Made by a program: the position numbers and the translations under genes | Notes under the pieces: model-generated | Database searches by the model: none | Told to the model about the DNA's origin: nothing | The model's input: only the letters and a program-made list of their open reading frames with translations | Shown: positions 18,949 through 27,873 of the stretch, in pieces | Position numbering within the stretch: the first letter of the stretch is position 1 | Layout of the letters: each line of letters starts with the position of its first letter | Assembly (NCBI RefSeq): GCF_025447595.1 | Contig: NZ_JAOEJU010000002.1 | Location: 1-64,000, forward strand | DNA length: 64,000 nucleotides | Direction of reading: 5' to 3' | From: Pseudomonas koreensis | GTDB taxonomy: Bacteria > Pseudomonadota > Gammaproteobacteria > Pseudomonadales > Pseudomonadaceae

Positions 18949-21753
18949 ATGAGCCAAGCCCCCCTCGTCCTGGTGGACGGTTCGTCTTACCTGTACCGCG
19001 CCTTTCACGCGCTGCCACCGCTGACCACCTCCAAAGGCCTGCCGACCGGTGCGGTCAAGGGCGTGCTGAACATGCTCAAGAGCCTGCGCAAGCAGTATCC
19101 GGACAGCCCGTTCGCCGTGGTGTTCGACGCCAAGGGTGGGACATTTCGCGATGAGATGTACGCCGAATACAAGGCCAACCGCCCAAGCATGCCCGACGAC
19201 ATGCGCGTGCAGATCGAGCCGCTGCATCAGAGCGTGATCGCCCTCGGTTTCCCGCTGCTGTGCGTCGAAGGCGTCGAGGCCGATGACGTGATCGGCACCC
19301 TGGCCCGCAGCAGCGCGGCCGCCGATCGCCCGGTGATCATCTCCACCGGCGACAAGGACATGGCGCAACTGGTCGACGGCCACATTACCTTGGTCAACAC
19401 CATGTCCGGTAGTTCGATGGACGTCGAAGGCGTGAAGGAGAAATTCGGCGTCGCTCCGGAGCAGATCATCGATTATCTGGCCCTGATGGGCGATTCTTCC
19501 GACAACATCCCCGGCGTTCCGGGCATCGGCCCGAAGACCGCGTCCGGCCTGCTGGTCGGCGTCAACGGTGGCCTGACCGAGCTGTATGCGCAGCTCGACA
19601 TCGTGCCGACCCTGCCGATTCGTGGCGCCAAGACCCTGCCGGCCAAGCTCGAAGAGCACAAGGAGATGGCCTTCCTCTCCTATCAACTGGCGACCATCAA
19701 GGTCGACGTGCCGCTGGATATCGGCCTCGACGACTTGCAAATGGGCGCCGAAGATCCGGCAAAACTTCTTGAGCTCTACACCCTGCTGGAGTTCAAAAGC
19801 TGGATCAATGATCTGGAGCGGGATGCCAAGCGTCTGGAGTTGAGCGCTGCCACCGAGCCTGCGCCGGCCGGCGATCTGTTCAGCGCGCCTGCGGAGGAAG
19901 CGCCTGCCGCTCCAACTGAAGCCGCGTACGAAACCATCCTCGATCAGGCACGCTTCGACGTCTGGCTGGAAAAACTGAAGAACGCCAAGCTGTTTGCCTT
20001 CGACACCGAAACCACCGGTATCGACGCGCAGCAGGCACAACTGGTCGGCCTGTCCTTCGCGGTGCAGGCCAACGAAGCGGCCTATATCCCGCTGACCCAC
20101 TCCTACATCGGCGTGCCGGAGCAGTTGGATCGCGACACCGTGCTGCGCGCGCTCAAGCCGATCCTCGAAGACCCGGACAAGCTCAAGGTCGGCCAGCACG
20201 CCAAGTTCGACATGAACATCCTGGCCAATTGCGCCATCGGTGGCGATCAGAACGAAGGCATCACCGTGCGCGGCATCGCCTTCGATACGATGCTTGAGTC
20301 CTACGTGCTCAACTCCACCGCCACCCGTCACGACATGGACAGCCTGGCGCAGAAGTACCTGGATCACACCACCGTGAGCTTCCAGGACATCGCCGGCAAA
20401 GGCGCCAAACAGCTGACCTTCGACCAGATCGCTCTGGAACAGGCCGGCCCATACGCCGCCGAAGATGCCGACGTGACCCTGCGCCTGCACCAGACGCTGT
20501 TCGAAAAACTCAGCGCCATCCCGAGCCTGGCCAGCGTACTGACCGACATCGAGATCCCGCTGGTGCCGGTGCTCGCTCGCATCGAGCGCCAGGGCGCGTT
20601 CGTCGACGCTGAGCTGCTCGGCATCCAGAGTATCGAGCTGGGTAACAAGATGGTCGCGCTGGAACGTGAAGCGTTCGAGATCGCCGGTGAAGAATTCAAC
20701 CTCGGTTCGCCGAAGCAGCTGGGCGTAATCCTCTACGAAAAGCTTGGCCTGCCGGTACTGAAGAAGACCGCCAAGGGCCAGCCATCCACTGCCGAAGAAG
20801 TCTTGGCGAAACTGGCCGAAGACGATCACCGCTTGCCGAAAGTGCTGATGGAACACCGTTCCATGAGCAAGCTGAAAAGCACCTACACCGATCGCCTGCC
20901 GGAGCAGATCAACCCGCGTACCGGGCGTATTCACACCTCGTATCATCAGGCTGTGGCATCGACAGGGCGCTTGTCGTCGAGCGATCCGAACCTGCAGAAC
21001 ATTCCGGTGCGCACCGCTGAAGGCCGACGCATCCGTCAGGCTTTCGTTGCGCCGAAAGGCTACAAACTGCTGGCGGCGGACTACTCGCAGATCGAACTGC
21101 GGATCATGGCCCACCTGTCCCGCGACGAAGGCCTGATGAACGCCTTCCGCAACAACCTGGACGTGCACACCGCTACGGCGGCCGAAGTGTTCAAGGTCGA
21201 GCTGAATGAGGTGACCTCGGACCAGCGCCGGGGCGCCAAGGCGATCAACTTCGGTCTGATCTACGGCATGGGCGCGCAGAAGCTGGGCAAGGACATCGGC
21301 GTCGACACCAAGACCGCCAAGGCCTACATCGACACCTACTTCGCGCGTTACCCGGGCGTTCGTGAATACATGGATCGCACCCGCGCCCAGGCAGCGGATC
21401 AGGGCTTCGTGGAAACGATCTTCGGTCGTCGCCTGTATCTGCCGGACATCAACTCCAACAAGCCGCAGGAACGCGCAGCCGCCGAACGCACGGCAATCAA
21501 CGCGCCGATGCAAGGCACCGCAGCAGACATCATCAAGAAAGCCATGGTGGCGGTGGATAACTGGCTGAGCGCTTCGGGGCTGGACGCCAAAGTCATCCTG
21601 CAGGTGCACGACGAACTGGTGCTGGAGGTTCGCGAGGATCTGGTCGATCAGGTTCGCGAAGAAATTCGCGTGCACATGAGCGAGGCGGCAAAACTGGACG
21701 TGCCGTTGCTGGTGGAAGTCGGGGTTGGCAACAACTGGGACGAGGCGCACTGA
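18949..21753 (+). CDS. polA: DNA polymerase I
   Basis: A 934-aa repair and Okazaki-fragment polymerase. The order is a 5' nuclease domain (1-290), a linker, a 3'-5' exonuclease domain with intact DxE motif FDTETTGID (near 351), and the polymerase domain. Motif A DYSQIELR is near 710, the finger helix includes [16 protein letters not shown], and motif C QVHDELV is near 884. ATG 18949 is chosen over TTG 18937, with AAGG about 13 bases upstream. Length is normal for the family. The ErsA-like sRNA follows on the same strand. Confidence 0.98.
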   Translation: MSQAPLVLVDGSSYLYRAFHALPPLTTSKGLPTGAVKGVLNMLKSLRKQYPDSPFAVVFDAKGGTFRDEMYAEYKANRPSMPDDMRVQIEPLHQSVIALGFPLLCVEGVEADDVIGTLARSSAAADRPVIISTGDKDMAQLVDGHITLVNTMSGSSMDVEGVKEKFGVAPEQIIDYLALMGDSSDNIPGVPGIGPKTASGLLVGVNGGLTELYAQLDIVPTLPIRGAKTLPAKLEEHKEMAFLSYQLATIKVDVPLDIGLDDLQMGAEDPAKLLELYTLLEFKSWINDLERDAKRLELSAATEPAPAGDLFSAPAEEAPAAPTEAAYETILDQARFDVWLEKLKNAKLFAFDTETTGIDAQQAQLVGLSFAVQANEAAYIPLTHSYIGVPEQLDRDTVLRALKPILEDPDKLKVGQHAKFDMNILANCAIGGDQNEGITVRGIAFDTMLESYVLNSTATRHDMDSLAQKYLDHTTVSFQDIAGKGAKQLTFDQIALEQAGPYAAEDADVTLRLHQTLFEKLSAIPSLASVLTDIEIPLVPVLARIERQGAFVDAELLGIQSIELGNKMVALEREAFEIAGEEFNLGSPKQLGVILYEKLGLPVLKKTAKGQPSTAEEVLAKLAEDDHRLPKVLMEHRSMSKLKSTYTDRLPEQINPRTGRIHTSYHQAVASTGRLSSSDPNLQNIPVRTAEGRRIRQAFVAPKGYKLLAADYSQIELRIMAHLSRDEGLMNAFRNNLDVHTATAAEVFKVELNEVTSDQRRGAKAINFGLIYGMGAQKLGKDIGVDTKTAKAYIDTYFARYPGVREYMDRTRAQAADQGFVETIFGRRLYLPDINSNKPQERAAAERTAINAPMQGTAADIIKKAMVAVDNWLSASGLDAKVILQVHDELVLEVREDLVDQVREEIRVHMSEAAKLDVPLLVEVGVGNNWDEAH

Positions 21754-21862
21754 GGCCTCTGGGACGGGGTTTTGCCGCGACCGAGCGTCGCGGCAAAGGC
21801 ATCGAAATGCGCTTAGGCCTGATCGTTCTTGAACTTATTCCAAAGTTTTTTGAAAAGATTCT

Positions 21863-21890
21863 GAACTAATCTTGCGACAGGGCACTCAGA
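21863..21890 (+). promoter_or_regulatory. AlgU (sigma22)-type promoter of the ErsA-like sRNA
   Basis: GAACTA at 21863-21868 and TCAGA at 21886-21890 are separated by 17 bases, close to the AlgU consensus GAACTT-N16/17-TCTGA. Transcription from about 21897 to the terminator gives about 132 nt, the size I recall for P. aeruginosa ErsA. Confidence 0.6.
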
Positions 21891-21896
21891 GATACT

Positions 21897-22028
21897 GAAT
21901 GGCTGGTGAAGCCCTTCGATGCTCCTATGTTGTGTTAAGTGTTGGCAGATATCTGAACCCCGCCCTAGCGGTTCGGAACTTAAACCCCGGAACTTCTCCC
22001 TCCCCATATGAAGTCCGGGGCTTTTTTT
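21897..22028 (+). ncRNA. ersA: ErsA-like small RNA
   Basis: This noncoding gene lies between polA and engB, the location of ErsA in P. aeruginosa (and of Spot 42 in enterics). It ends in a strong intrinsic terminator: CCCCGGAACTT pairs with AAGTCCGGGG (one bulged A), then eight T residues. The terminator loop carries TCTCCCTCCCC, a C-rich anti-Shine-Dalgarno segment suited to blocking ribosome sites. ErsA is known as an AlgU-dependent Hfq-binding regulator of algC and envelope genes. Identity rests on synteny, size, promoter and architecture, since I cannot align it. Confidence 0.72.
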
Positions 22029-22029
22029 T
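21985..22029 (+). terminator. Intrinsic terminator of the ErsA-like RNA
   Basis: A 10-bp stem with one bulge and a long C-rich loop, followed by eight T residues. It could also end polA readthrough. Confidence 0.88.
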
Positions 22030-22032
22030 GCC

Positions 22033-22158
22033 TCAAAACTGCCTGTGGCGCCGCCAGACTGCGTTAAAAGCATTGCTAAAAATGCTCATTTAGGTCCCCT
22101 AAACTCCGCTTTTTAGCAATGCTTTTGCCTTGCCTGACAGCACCACAGACAGTTTTGA
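22033..22158. repeat. 126-bp nested imperfect palindrome
   Basis: The outer arms TCAAAACTGCCTGTGGCG (22033-22050) and CACCACAGACAGTTTTGA (22141-22158) match at 16 of 18 positions as inverted repeats. Inside are AAAAGCATTGCTAAAAA (22066-22082) and its exact complement (22110-22126), and at the centre TTTAGG-TCC-CCTAAA (22089-22103). The three nested levels are unlike the REP sequences here. It lies between ersA and the end of engB. It may be a nonautonomous mobile repeat or a processing/termination structure. Confidence 0.75.
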
Positions 22159-22164
22159 AATCCC

Positions 22165-22809
22165 TTACTCTGCCGCTGCTTCTGCGCCTTTATCCGCCAA
22201 CTCCATCCAGCCTGCCAACACAGTGTAGGCCTCTTCCAGGCCCATGCGTTTTGGGGCGGAGAACAGCTGGATCGTTACCTGATCACCCCAACCCTTACGG
22301 ATTTCCGACTGCACCTTGAGCAGGGTGTTCTTGGCTGCGCCATAGGTCAGTTTGTCGGCCTTGGTCAGCAGGATGTGCATCGGCATGCCGGCGGCAACGG
22401 CCCAGTCGAGCATCAGCAGGTCGAAGTCGGTCATTGGATGACGAATGTCCATCATCAGAATCAAACCCTTCAAACTCTCGCGGCCACCGAGGTAAGCCTC
22501 GAGGTGACGCTGCCAGTGTTGCTTGAGCGGGATCGGTACTTTTGCATAACCGTAGCCCGGGAGGTCGACCAGACGCCGTTCATCGTCTAGCTTGAAGAAG
22601 TTCAACAGCTGTGTGCGACCCGGGGTTTTCGAGGTGCGCGCCAGGCTGGCGTGAGTCAGAGTGTTCAGCGCGCTGGATTTACCGGCGTTGGAACGACCGG
22701 CGAACGCCACTTCGAAGCCTTCGTCGTCGGGGCACTGATCGACTTTGGCGGCACTGAGCATGAACGTGGACTGTTGGCACAGGCCGAGGATGGGATTCTT
22801 GAGTTGCAT
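22165..22809 (-). CDS. engB: Ribosome biogenesis GTPase EngB/YsxC
   Basis: A 214-aa TrmE-Era-EngA-EngB-family GTPase needed for 50S subunit assembly. ATG 22809 ([10 protein letters not shown]) is chosen; upstream in-frame codons run into the promoter region. G1 is [10 protein letters not shown]3 is DLPGYG and G4 is TKAD. The C-terminal tail is Ala/Glu-rich. It faces the cytochrome c5-c4 operon across a divergent promoter region. Confidence 0.95.
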   Translation of the reverse strand: MQLKNPILGLCQQSTFMLSAAKVDQCPDDEGFEVAFAGRSNAGKSSALNTLTHASLARTSKTPGRTQLLNFFKLDDERRLVDLPGYGYAKVPIPLKQHWQRHLEAYLGGRESLKGLILMMDIRHPMTDFDLLMLDWAVAAGMPMHILLTKADKLTYGAAKNTLLKVQSEIRKGWGDQVTIQLFSAPKRMGLEEAYTVLAGWMELADKGAEAAAE

Positions 22810-22882
22810 GGGATTTCCGATGTGGGCGGCGCCGGGATTAGGCGCGGAACGCGGTGTCGCTTCCGTTTCAGTGACGCCAGTA

Positions 22883-22888
22883 TATAAT
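22883..22888 (+). promoter_or_regulatory. Candidate -10 element for the cytochrome c5-c4 operon
   Basis: A perfect TATAAT within TATATAATGC lies about 110 bp before the cytochrome c5 start. No good -35 is visible. The leader would contain the hairpin GAGAGCG (22936-22942) / CGCTCTC (22974-22980). The AT-rich core could also serve engB in the other direction. Confidence 0.5.
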
Positions 22889-23000
22889 GCCGCAGATTTT
22901 GTGTGTGCTTTGTCCCAGCGAAGGATGAAGTTCACGAGAGCGACAGACCTTGATTGCGCATTAGAACGCAGAACGCTCTCAACCCTGAAAAGGTCGTTTT

Positions 23001-23306
23001 ATGACGAAATGGCTGCTGGCTGCCGGAGTCTTGATGCCGCTTTACAGCGCACAGGCTACACAGGATCCGGAAGCCGTGTACAACCGTGTTTGTGGAGCCT
23101 GTCATTCCGGCCAACTACCCATGGCGCCCAGAAGAGGCGATCAGGAAGCTTGGACGCCGAGGTTGGCGAAAGGTATGGAGACGCTGGTGCAACACGTGAC
23201 CCAGGGTTTCAAGGCGATGCCGCCGCGTGGTTTGTGCATGGACTGCAGTGCCGAGGATTACCAGGCCCTCATCCTCTGGATGAGCGAGAGTAAGCCCGGT
23301 CCATAA
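23001..23306 (+). CDS. Cytochrome c5-type monoheme protein
   Basis: A 101-aa secreted c-type cytochrome. The signal peptide ends near SAQA. Heme attachment is CGACH (31-35), with M73 in KAMPPRG as the likely sixth ligand. A second cysteine pair C79/C82 in RGLCMDC is the disulfide typical of the c5 family. It is followed 32 bp later by cytochrome c4, and the pair probably carries electrons between the bc1 complex and terminal oxidases in the periplasm. Confidence 0.92.
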   Translation: MTKWLLAAGVLMPLYSAQATQDPEAVYNRVCGACHSGQLPMAPRRGDQEAWTPRLAKGMETLVQHVTQGFKAMPPRGLCMDCSAEDYQALILWMSESKPGP

Positions 23307-23338
23307 CTCTTAACCCTTAGCCGTAGTTGGATTAGCTG

Positions 23339-23950
23339 ATGAACAAACTGATCGTGAGTCTGCTGTTGACCGTGGGAATCTCAGGCTTCGCCCATGCTGC
23401 CGGTGATGCAGCCGCAGGCCAGGCAAAAGCCGCCGTATGCGGCGCCTGCCATGGCGCGGATGGCAACAGCATGGCGCCAAACTTTCCAAAGCTGGCCGGA
23501 CAGGGTGAACGCTACCTGACCAAGCAATTGCACGACATCAAGTCGGGCAAGCGCACCGTTCTGGAAATGACCGGCCTGCTGACCAACCTGAGCGATCAGG
23601 ACCTGGCCGACATCGCCGCTTACTTCGCCAGCCAGAAAGGCAGCGTTGGCGCCGCCGATCCGAAGATCGTCGCTCGCGGTGAGGCCCTGTTCCGTGGCGG
23701 CAACCTTGAGAAAGGCCTGCCAGCCTGCACCGGTTGCCACTCGCCGAACGGCGCCGGCAACGCAGCCGCCGGCTTCCCGCACCTGGGTGGCCAACACGCT
23801 CAATATATCGCCAAGCAGCTGACCGATTTCCGTAAGGAAGAAGCCGGCCGCAACAACGACGGCGACGCGATGACCATGCGCACCATCGCCCGCAAGCTGA
23901 GCGACGAAGACATCGCGGCAGTCTCCAGCTACATTCAGGGCCTGCACTAA
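23339..23950 (+). CDS. Diheme cytochrome c4
   Basis: A 203-aa periplasmic diheme electron carrier, known as a main donor to cbb3 and other oxidases in Pseudomonas. The signal peptide ends AHA-AGD. The two halves are homologous, with heme sites CGACH (34-38) and CTGCH (130-134) and Met ligands in NSMAPNFP/LEMTG and GDAMTMR regions. It is cotranscribed with cytochrome c5, and an intrinsic terminator lies 78 bp downstream. Confidence 0.95.
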   Translation: MNKLIVSLLLTVGISGFAHAAGDAAAGQAKAAVCGACHGADGNSMAPNFPKLAGQGERYLTKQLHDIKSGKRTVLEMTGLLTNLSDQDLADIAAYFASQKGSVGAADPKIVARGEALFRGGNLEKGLPACTGCHSPNGAGNAAAGFPHLGGQHAQYIAKQLTDFRKEEAGRNNDGDAMTMRTIARKLSDEDIAAVSSYIQGLH

Positions 23951-24027
23951 GACGCGCGATTCGAGCGTTGCGTGCAGTGGCCAACGCCTGCCACGTTAAC
24001 GCTCGATTAATCCGTCGCAGGAAGTAT

Positions 24028-24056
24028 AAAAAGGGTGGCTTTGGCCGCCCTTTTTT
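24028..24056 (+). terminator. Terminator after cytochrome c4
   Basis: AAAAAGGGTGGC-TTT-GGCCGCCC followed by six T residues gives a G/C-rich stem with an A-tract on the left, so it may work both ways. Confidence 0.85.
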
Positions 24057-24079
24057 GTGGCCGCTGCCGTTACACTACA

Positions 24080-24107
24080 GAACTCATGCCCGCCAGGATC
24101 TGTCTGA
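24080..24107 (+). promoter_or_regulatory. AlgU (sigma22)-type promoter of dsbA
   Basis: GAACTC at 24080-24085 and TCTGA at 24103-24107 are exactly 17 bases apart, matching GAACTT-N16/17-TCTGA at 10 of 11 positions. It lies 44 bp before the dsbA ATG. In P. aeruginosa, dsbA is known to rise in mucoid, AlgU-active cells, which fits. Confidence 0.68.
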
Positions 24108-24150
24108 AAACAGGTCGCGCGAGGCGACCAAAATTGTCCAGGAGTAAAGC

Positions 24151-24792
24151 ATGCGTAATCTGATCATCAGCGCCGCCCTCGTCGCTGCCAGCCTGTTCGG
24201 CGTAACCGCCCAGGCCGCCGAAGCCCCTGCTGCCCCTTACGTCGAACTGAGCAACCCGGTACCGGTCGCCGTGCCTGGCAAGATCGAAGTGGTCGAGCTG
24301 TTCTGGTATGGCTGCCCGCACTGCTACGCGTTCGAGCCGGTGATCAATCCATGGGTTGAAAAACTGCCGTCCGACGTCAACTTCGTACGCATTCCTGCAA
24401 TGTTCGGTGGCCCGTGGGACGCTCACGGCCAGATGTTCCTGACTCTGGAAGCCATGGGCGTCGAGCACAACGTTCACGCTGCCGTATTCAACGCGATCCA
24501 GAAAGAACACAAAAAACTGACCGACAAGAACGACATGGCCGACTTCCTCGCCACCCAAGGCGTAGACAAGGACAAGTTCCTGGCGACCTTCGATTCGTTC
24601 GCCATCAAAGGGCAGATCGTGAAAGCCCGCGAACTGGCCAAGAAGTATGAAATCTCCGGCGTTCCAACCATGATCGTCAACGGTAAGTACCGCTTCGACA
24701 TCGGCTCCGCCGGCGGCGCCGAACAGGCGCTGAAACTGGCTGACCAACTGGTGGCCAAAGAGCGAGCGACCAACAAGGCAGCCGCCAACTAA
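24151..24792 (+). CDS. dsbA: Thiol:disulfide interchange protein DsbA
   Basis: A 213-aa periplasmic oxidase that puts disulfides into folding proteins. The signal peptide ends AQA-AEAP. The active site CPHC is at C55-C58 in WYGCPHCYAF, and the cis-Pro loop is SGVPT near 174. A good GGAG ribosome site precedes the ATG. It is preceded by a cytochrome c4 terminator and its own AlgU-type promoter, so it is a separate envelope-stress-linked unit, followed closely by the endonuclease-family gene. Confidence 0.96.
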   Translation: MRNLIISAALVAASLFGVTAQAAEAPAAPYVELSNPVPVAVPGKIEVVELFWYGCPHCYAFEPVINPWVEKLPSDVNFVRIPAMFGGPWDAHGQMFLTLEAMGVEHNVHAAVFNAIQKEHKKLTDKNDMADFLATQGVDKDKFLATFDSFAIKGQIVKARELAKKYEISGVPTMIVNGKYRFDIGSAGGAEQALKLADQLVAKERATNKAAAN

Positions 24793-24806
24793 GCGCGGCA
24801 CTCGCC

Positions 24807-25685
24807 ATGCGCCGCTGGGGTGCCGAGCGACTCGTTGGCCTGCATGAACCGCAGGTCAACGAGCATCATCTGGATTCGACGGGCCTGCCCGCAGACAGCC
24901 GTCTGCGCTTGCTCAGCTTCAATATTCAGGTCGGCATCAGCACTGAACGCTATCGGCACTACCTGACCCGCAGCTGGCAGCATCTGCTGCCGCACCCCGG
25001 GCGCTCCACCAATCTGCAAAAGATCGGCAATCTGCTCGGCGACTTCGATCTGGTCGCCCTGCAGGAAGCCGATGGCGGCAGCCTGCGTTCAGGCTACGTC
25101 AATCAGGTCGAACACCTGGCCCAGCTCGGTGCCTTCCCCTACTGGTATCAACAACTCAATCGCAACCTTGGCCGACTGGCCCAGCACAGCAATGGCGTGC
25201 TCAGTCGCCTGCGGCCGTGGGCGATCGAAGACCACCCGCTACCGGGTCCGAAAGGACGCGGGGCAATTCTGGTGCGTTTTGGCGAAGGCCCCGAGGCACT
25301 GGTGGTGGTGATGATGCACCTGGCGCTCGGCGCCCGGACCCGCAGCATGCAACTGGCCTATATTCGCGAGCTGATCGGCGACTACAAGCATCAGGTGCTG
25401 ATGGGCGACATGAACACCCACGCCAGCGATCTGCTGCAACACTCGCCGTTGCGCGACCTCGGCCTGCTGGCCCCGCAACTCGAGGCAACATTCCCCAGCT
25501 GGCGCCCGCAGCGCTGCCTGGACCATATTCTGCTCAGCCCGACCCTGACCCTGGAAAAGGTCGAAGTGCTGGCACAACCGATTTCCGATCACCTGCCGGT
25601 CGCGGTAGAGATTCGTCTGCCGGGTTCGCTCACGGCCGATGCATTGCCCGCGTTGAGCACTGCCCTTCGCGGAACCCCTGAATGA
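24807..25685 (+). CDS. Endonuclease/exonuclease/phosphatase family protein
   Basis: A 292-aa EEP-fold protein without signal peptide. The conserved metal and catalytic motifs are visible: LSFNIQVG, LVALQEADGG, GDMNTH and the C-terminal SDHLPVAVEI. The substrate cannot be read from sequence; relatives include DNases and phosphodiesterases. It starts 15 bp after dsbA with only a weak ribosome site and overlaps the GGDEF gene by 4 bases (ATGA). Confidence 0.88.
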   Translation: MRRWGAERLVGLHEPQVNEHHLDSTGLPADSRLRLLSFNIQVGISTERYRHYLTRSWQHLLPHPGRSTNLQKIGNLLGDFDLVALQEADGGSLRSGYVNQVEHLAQLGAFPYWYQQLNRNLGRLAQHSNGVLSRLRPWAIEDHPLPGPKGRGAILVRFGEGPEALVVVMMHLALGARTRSMQLAYIRELIGDYKHQVLMGDMNTHASDLLQHSPLRDLGLLAPQLEATFPSWRPQRCLDHILLSPTLTLEKVEVLAQPISDHLPVAVEIRLPGSLTADALPALSTALRGTPE

Positions 25686-27772
25686 GCGACGAAGCCCAGC
25701 GCTGGAAAGAGAAATACCTCAAAAGCATCGAACAACAGGAAAAGCTCGAACGTCGATGGGACGCCCGGCTCGACCTGCTGCGCCGTGGCCTGGTGCGCAG
25801 CACCCTGGCGGCGGAAGGCACCGACCGCGTGGTCGATCTGTGCATGAAAGAGATGCGCGATGTGGTGCGCACCGATGACATGGACGCCGGCCTCGCAGCC
25901 CTGCTGCCTCGCCTGGAAAAAGCCGTGCTCGATTCCGAGCAGCGTCGGGAAACCCGGATCGAGCAGGTCAGCACCGCACTGACTGCGCTGGTCACTCAGT
26001 TGCAATCACTGCCCCTGCCCCGCGATGTGGCCCAGCCGTTGAAGAAATTCGCCAAGCAGCTGGACGGCCGGGTCAGTCAGGCAAGGGAAATGCCGCTGCT
26101 GCTCAGCGAGCTCAGCGGCTTGCAGGGCAAGGCATTGAGCCAGCTGGAGACGCCGGCGGAACCGGGACGCCCAGGATTGTTGCAGCGTCTGTTCGGCAGC
26201 CGCGACAGCGAGGAAACGCCTGTGACGGCGACCCAGCCTGCCGTGGCCGCACCGCCCGCACAGCCAGAGCAACTGCCCGTCACTCATCAAACCGCGCCGT
26301 TGCAGGAAGCGCCTGTCACGCCCGTCGAAGCGATCGCCCCTGCGCCCGTCAGCCAGGCACCGGTCGCCGCCCCCGTGGCCGAACCCGCGAAAACTCCAGC
26401 GCCAACCCACGATTACCATGCGGAGTCGGAGGTGGTGGCCTTCGAGCCGGCCAGAATACTCACCGAAGCCCCCACCACCCCCAGCGAACCAGAACCCGCC
26501 GAGCCAGAAACAGAACCGCAGGCCTTCACGCCTCCACCGGTTTTCGCGCCGGCAGTGCCAACAGCCATCAACCCGGACGAACTGATCCACCCCGGCGATA
26601 CTCCGCCGCCGGTGATCCTCGACAGCCTGCCCCTGCCCGAGCCCATCGCTCAGGCATTGGCTGCAATCGATCCGGAGCAATCCGAGCACGACATTCTCTA
26701 CGCCCTCCCGGACTCGCCGGAGCCTTCCTACAGTTCGGTCGCCAAACACATCGAAGACACGCTGATCGGATTGCTGGACGACCTGACCCTGCCGGAGCGC
26801 CACCGCCCGCAAGCCGAGGCCATGCGTGATCGCCTGAAAAACGGTCTGAACTGGTACGAACTGCTGCCGATTCTCGACGATCTGGCGACTTTGATGCTGG
26901 CCATTACCGACAGCGGCCAGCACGAATTCGAAGCCTATCTGCAGCAACTCAATGAACGCCTTGAGGCGTTCCAGAGCAACCTGCAAGCTGCCAGCGACGG
27001 CCACGCCGATAACAGCTCTGCGGCGCGAGCAATGGACACGCAGATCCGCGAACAGGTCGACGGCTTGCAGACCAGTGTTCAAGAAGCAGCCGATCTGGAC
27101 GATCTGAAGCAGGTACTGGAAAACCACCTCGAAGGCCTGCTCGGCACGATGGATCAGCACCAGAAGCAGCGTGACGCCCGGGAACAGGAAGTCGCCGGAC
27201 GCCTGAAAAGCCTGGCCGAGCGAGTCGCGCACATGGAGCAGGAAGCGCTGGGCTATCGCGAACACCTTGAAGAGCAACGCCAGAAAGCCCTGATCGATCC
27301 GCTCACCGGCCTGCCTAATCGCGCGGCCTGGACCGAGCGGCTCGAACATGAAATCGCTCAATGGCAACAGCACGGCAACACGCTGAGCCTGGCCATGCTC
27401 GACCTTGATCACTTCAAACGGATCAACGACAACTACGGGCATCTGGCTGGCGACAAAGTATTGAAGATCATCGCCACAGTGCTGCGCAAACGTCTACGCG
27501 GCAGCGACTTCATCGCACGTTTCGGCGGGGAGGAATTTGTCCTGCTGCTTCCGGCCACCCCGCCGGCGGTCGGCGCCAAACTCCTTGAAACCCTTCGCGC
27601 TTCCATCGAAGCCTGCCCGTTTCACTTCAAGGGCGAGCGCGTCACGATCACGGTTTCCATGGGACTGGCGGCGTTTCGGCCGGGAGAACACAGCGATCTG
27701 GTGCTCAAAAGAGCCGATCAAGCGCTTTACCGGGCGAAAAACGCAGGGCGTAACCGGGTGGAGCTGGGCTGA
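25682..27772 (+). CDS. Diguanylate cyclase with long helical and proline-rich N-terminus
   Basis: A 696-aa cytoplasmic GGDEF protein making cyclic di-GMP. The active site GGEEF is at 615-619 and the product-inhibition site RGSD at 606-609, five residues before it, so both catalysis and feedback look intact. Residues 1-145 are charged helices, about 165-320 is a low-complexity Pro/Ala/Thr/Glu linker, and 330-540 is helical with coiled coil (EQEVAGRLKSLAERVAHMEQ). There is no membrane segment. It overlaps the previous gene (ATGA). By synteny it matches the P. aeruginosa DgcH gene. Confidence 0.93.
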   Translation: MSDEAQRWKEKYLKSIEQQEKLERRWDARLDLLRRGLVRSTLAAEGTDRVVDLCMKEMRDVVRTDDMDAGLAALLPRLEKAVLDSEQRRETRIEQVSTALTALVTQLQSLPLPRDVAQPLKKFAKQLDGRVSQAREMPLLLSELSGLQGKALSQLETPAEPGRPGLLQRLFGSRDSEETPVTATQPAVAAPPAQPEQLPVTHQTAPLQEAPVTPVEAIAPAPVSQAPVAAPVAEPAKTPAPTHDYHAESEVVAFEPARILTEAPTTPSEPEPAEPETEPQAFTPPPVFAPAVPTAINPDELIHPGDTPPPVILDSLPLPEPIAQALAAIDPEQSEHDILYALPDSPEPSYSSVAKHIEDTLIGLLDDLTLPERHRPQAEAMRDRLKNGLNWYELLPILDDLATLMLAITDSGQHEFEAYLQQLNERLEAFQSNLQAASDGHADNSSAARAMDTQIREQVDGLQTSVQEAADLDDLKQVLENHLEGLLGTMDQHQKQRDAREQEVAGRLKSLAERVAHMEQEALGYREHLEEQRQKALIDPLTGLPNRAAWTERLEHEIAQWQQHGNTLSLAMLDLDHFKRINDNYGHLAGDKVLKIIATVLRKRLRGSDFIARFGGEEFVLLLPATPPAVGAKLLETLRASIEACPFHFKGERVTITVSMGLAAFRPGEHSDLVLKRADQALYRAKNAGRNRVELG

Positions 27773-27873
27773 GGCAATTGTTCCATATTGTTTAAATCAG
27801 CCCTTTAAGCGTCGAAGCGCAAGGCGATACGTTACACTGTTGCATTATCGACTTGCGTGTACTGCCCTCTGCC

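Noticed and set aside
18913..21750. Open frame of 945 codons antisense to polA
   Set aside because: Its composition (His, Gln, Val, Gly, Arg-rich, no domain) is the usual shadow of a GC-rich gene read on the complementary strand; polA has all its motifs.
21831..21864. Alternative AlgU promoter GAACTT...TCTGA upstream of ersA
   Set aside because: The spacing is 23 bases, too long for sigma22; the pair at 21863-21890 has 17 and gives the expected RNA length.
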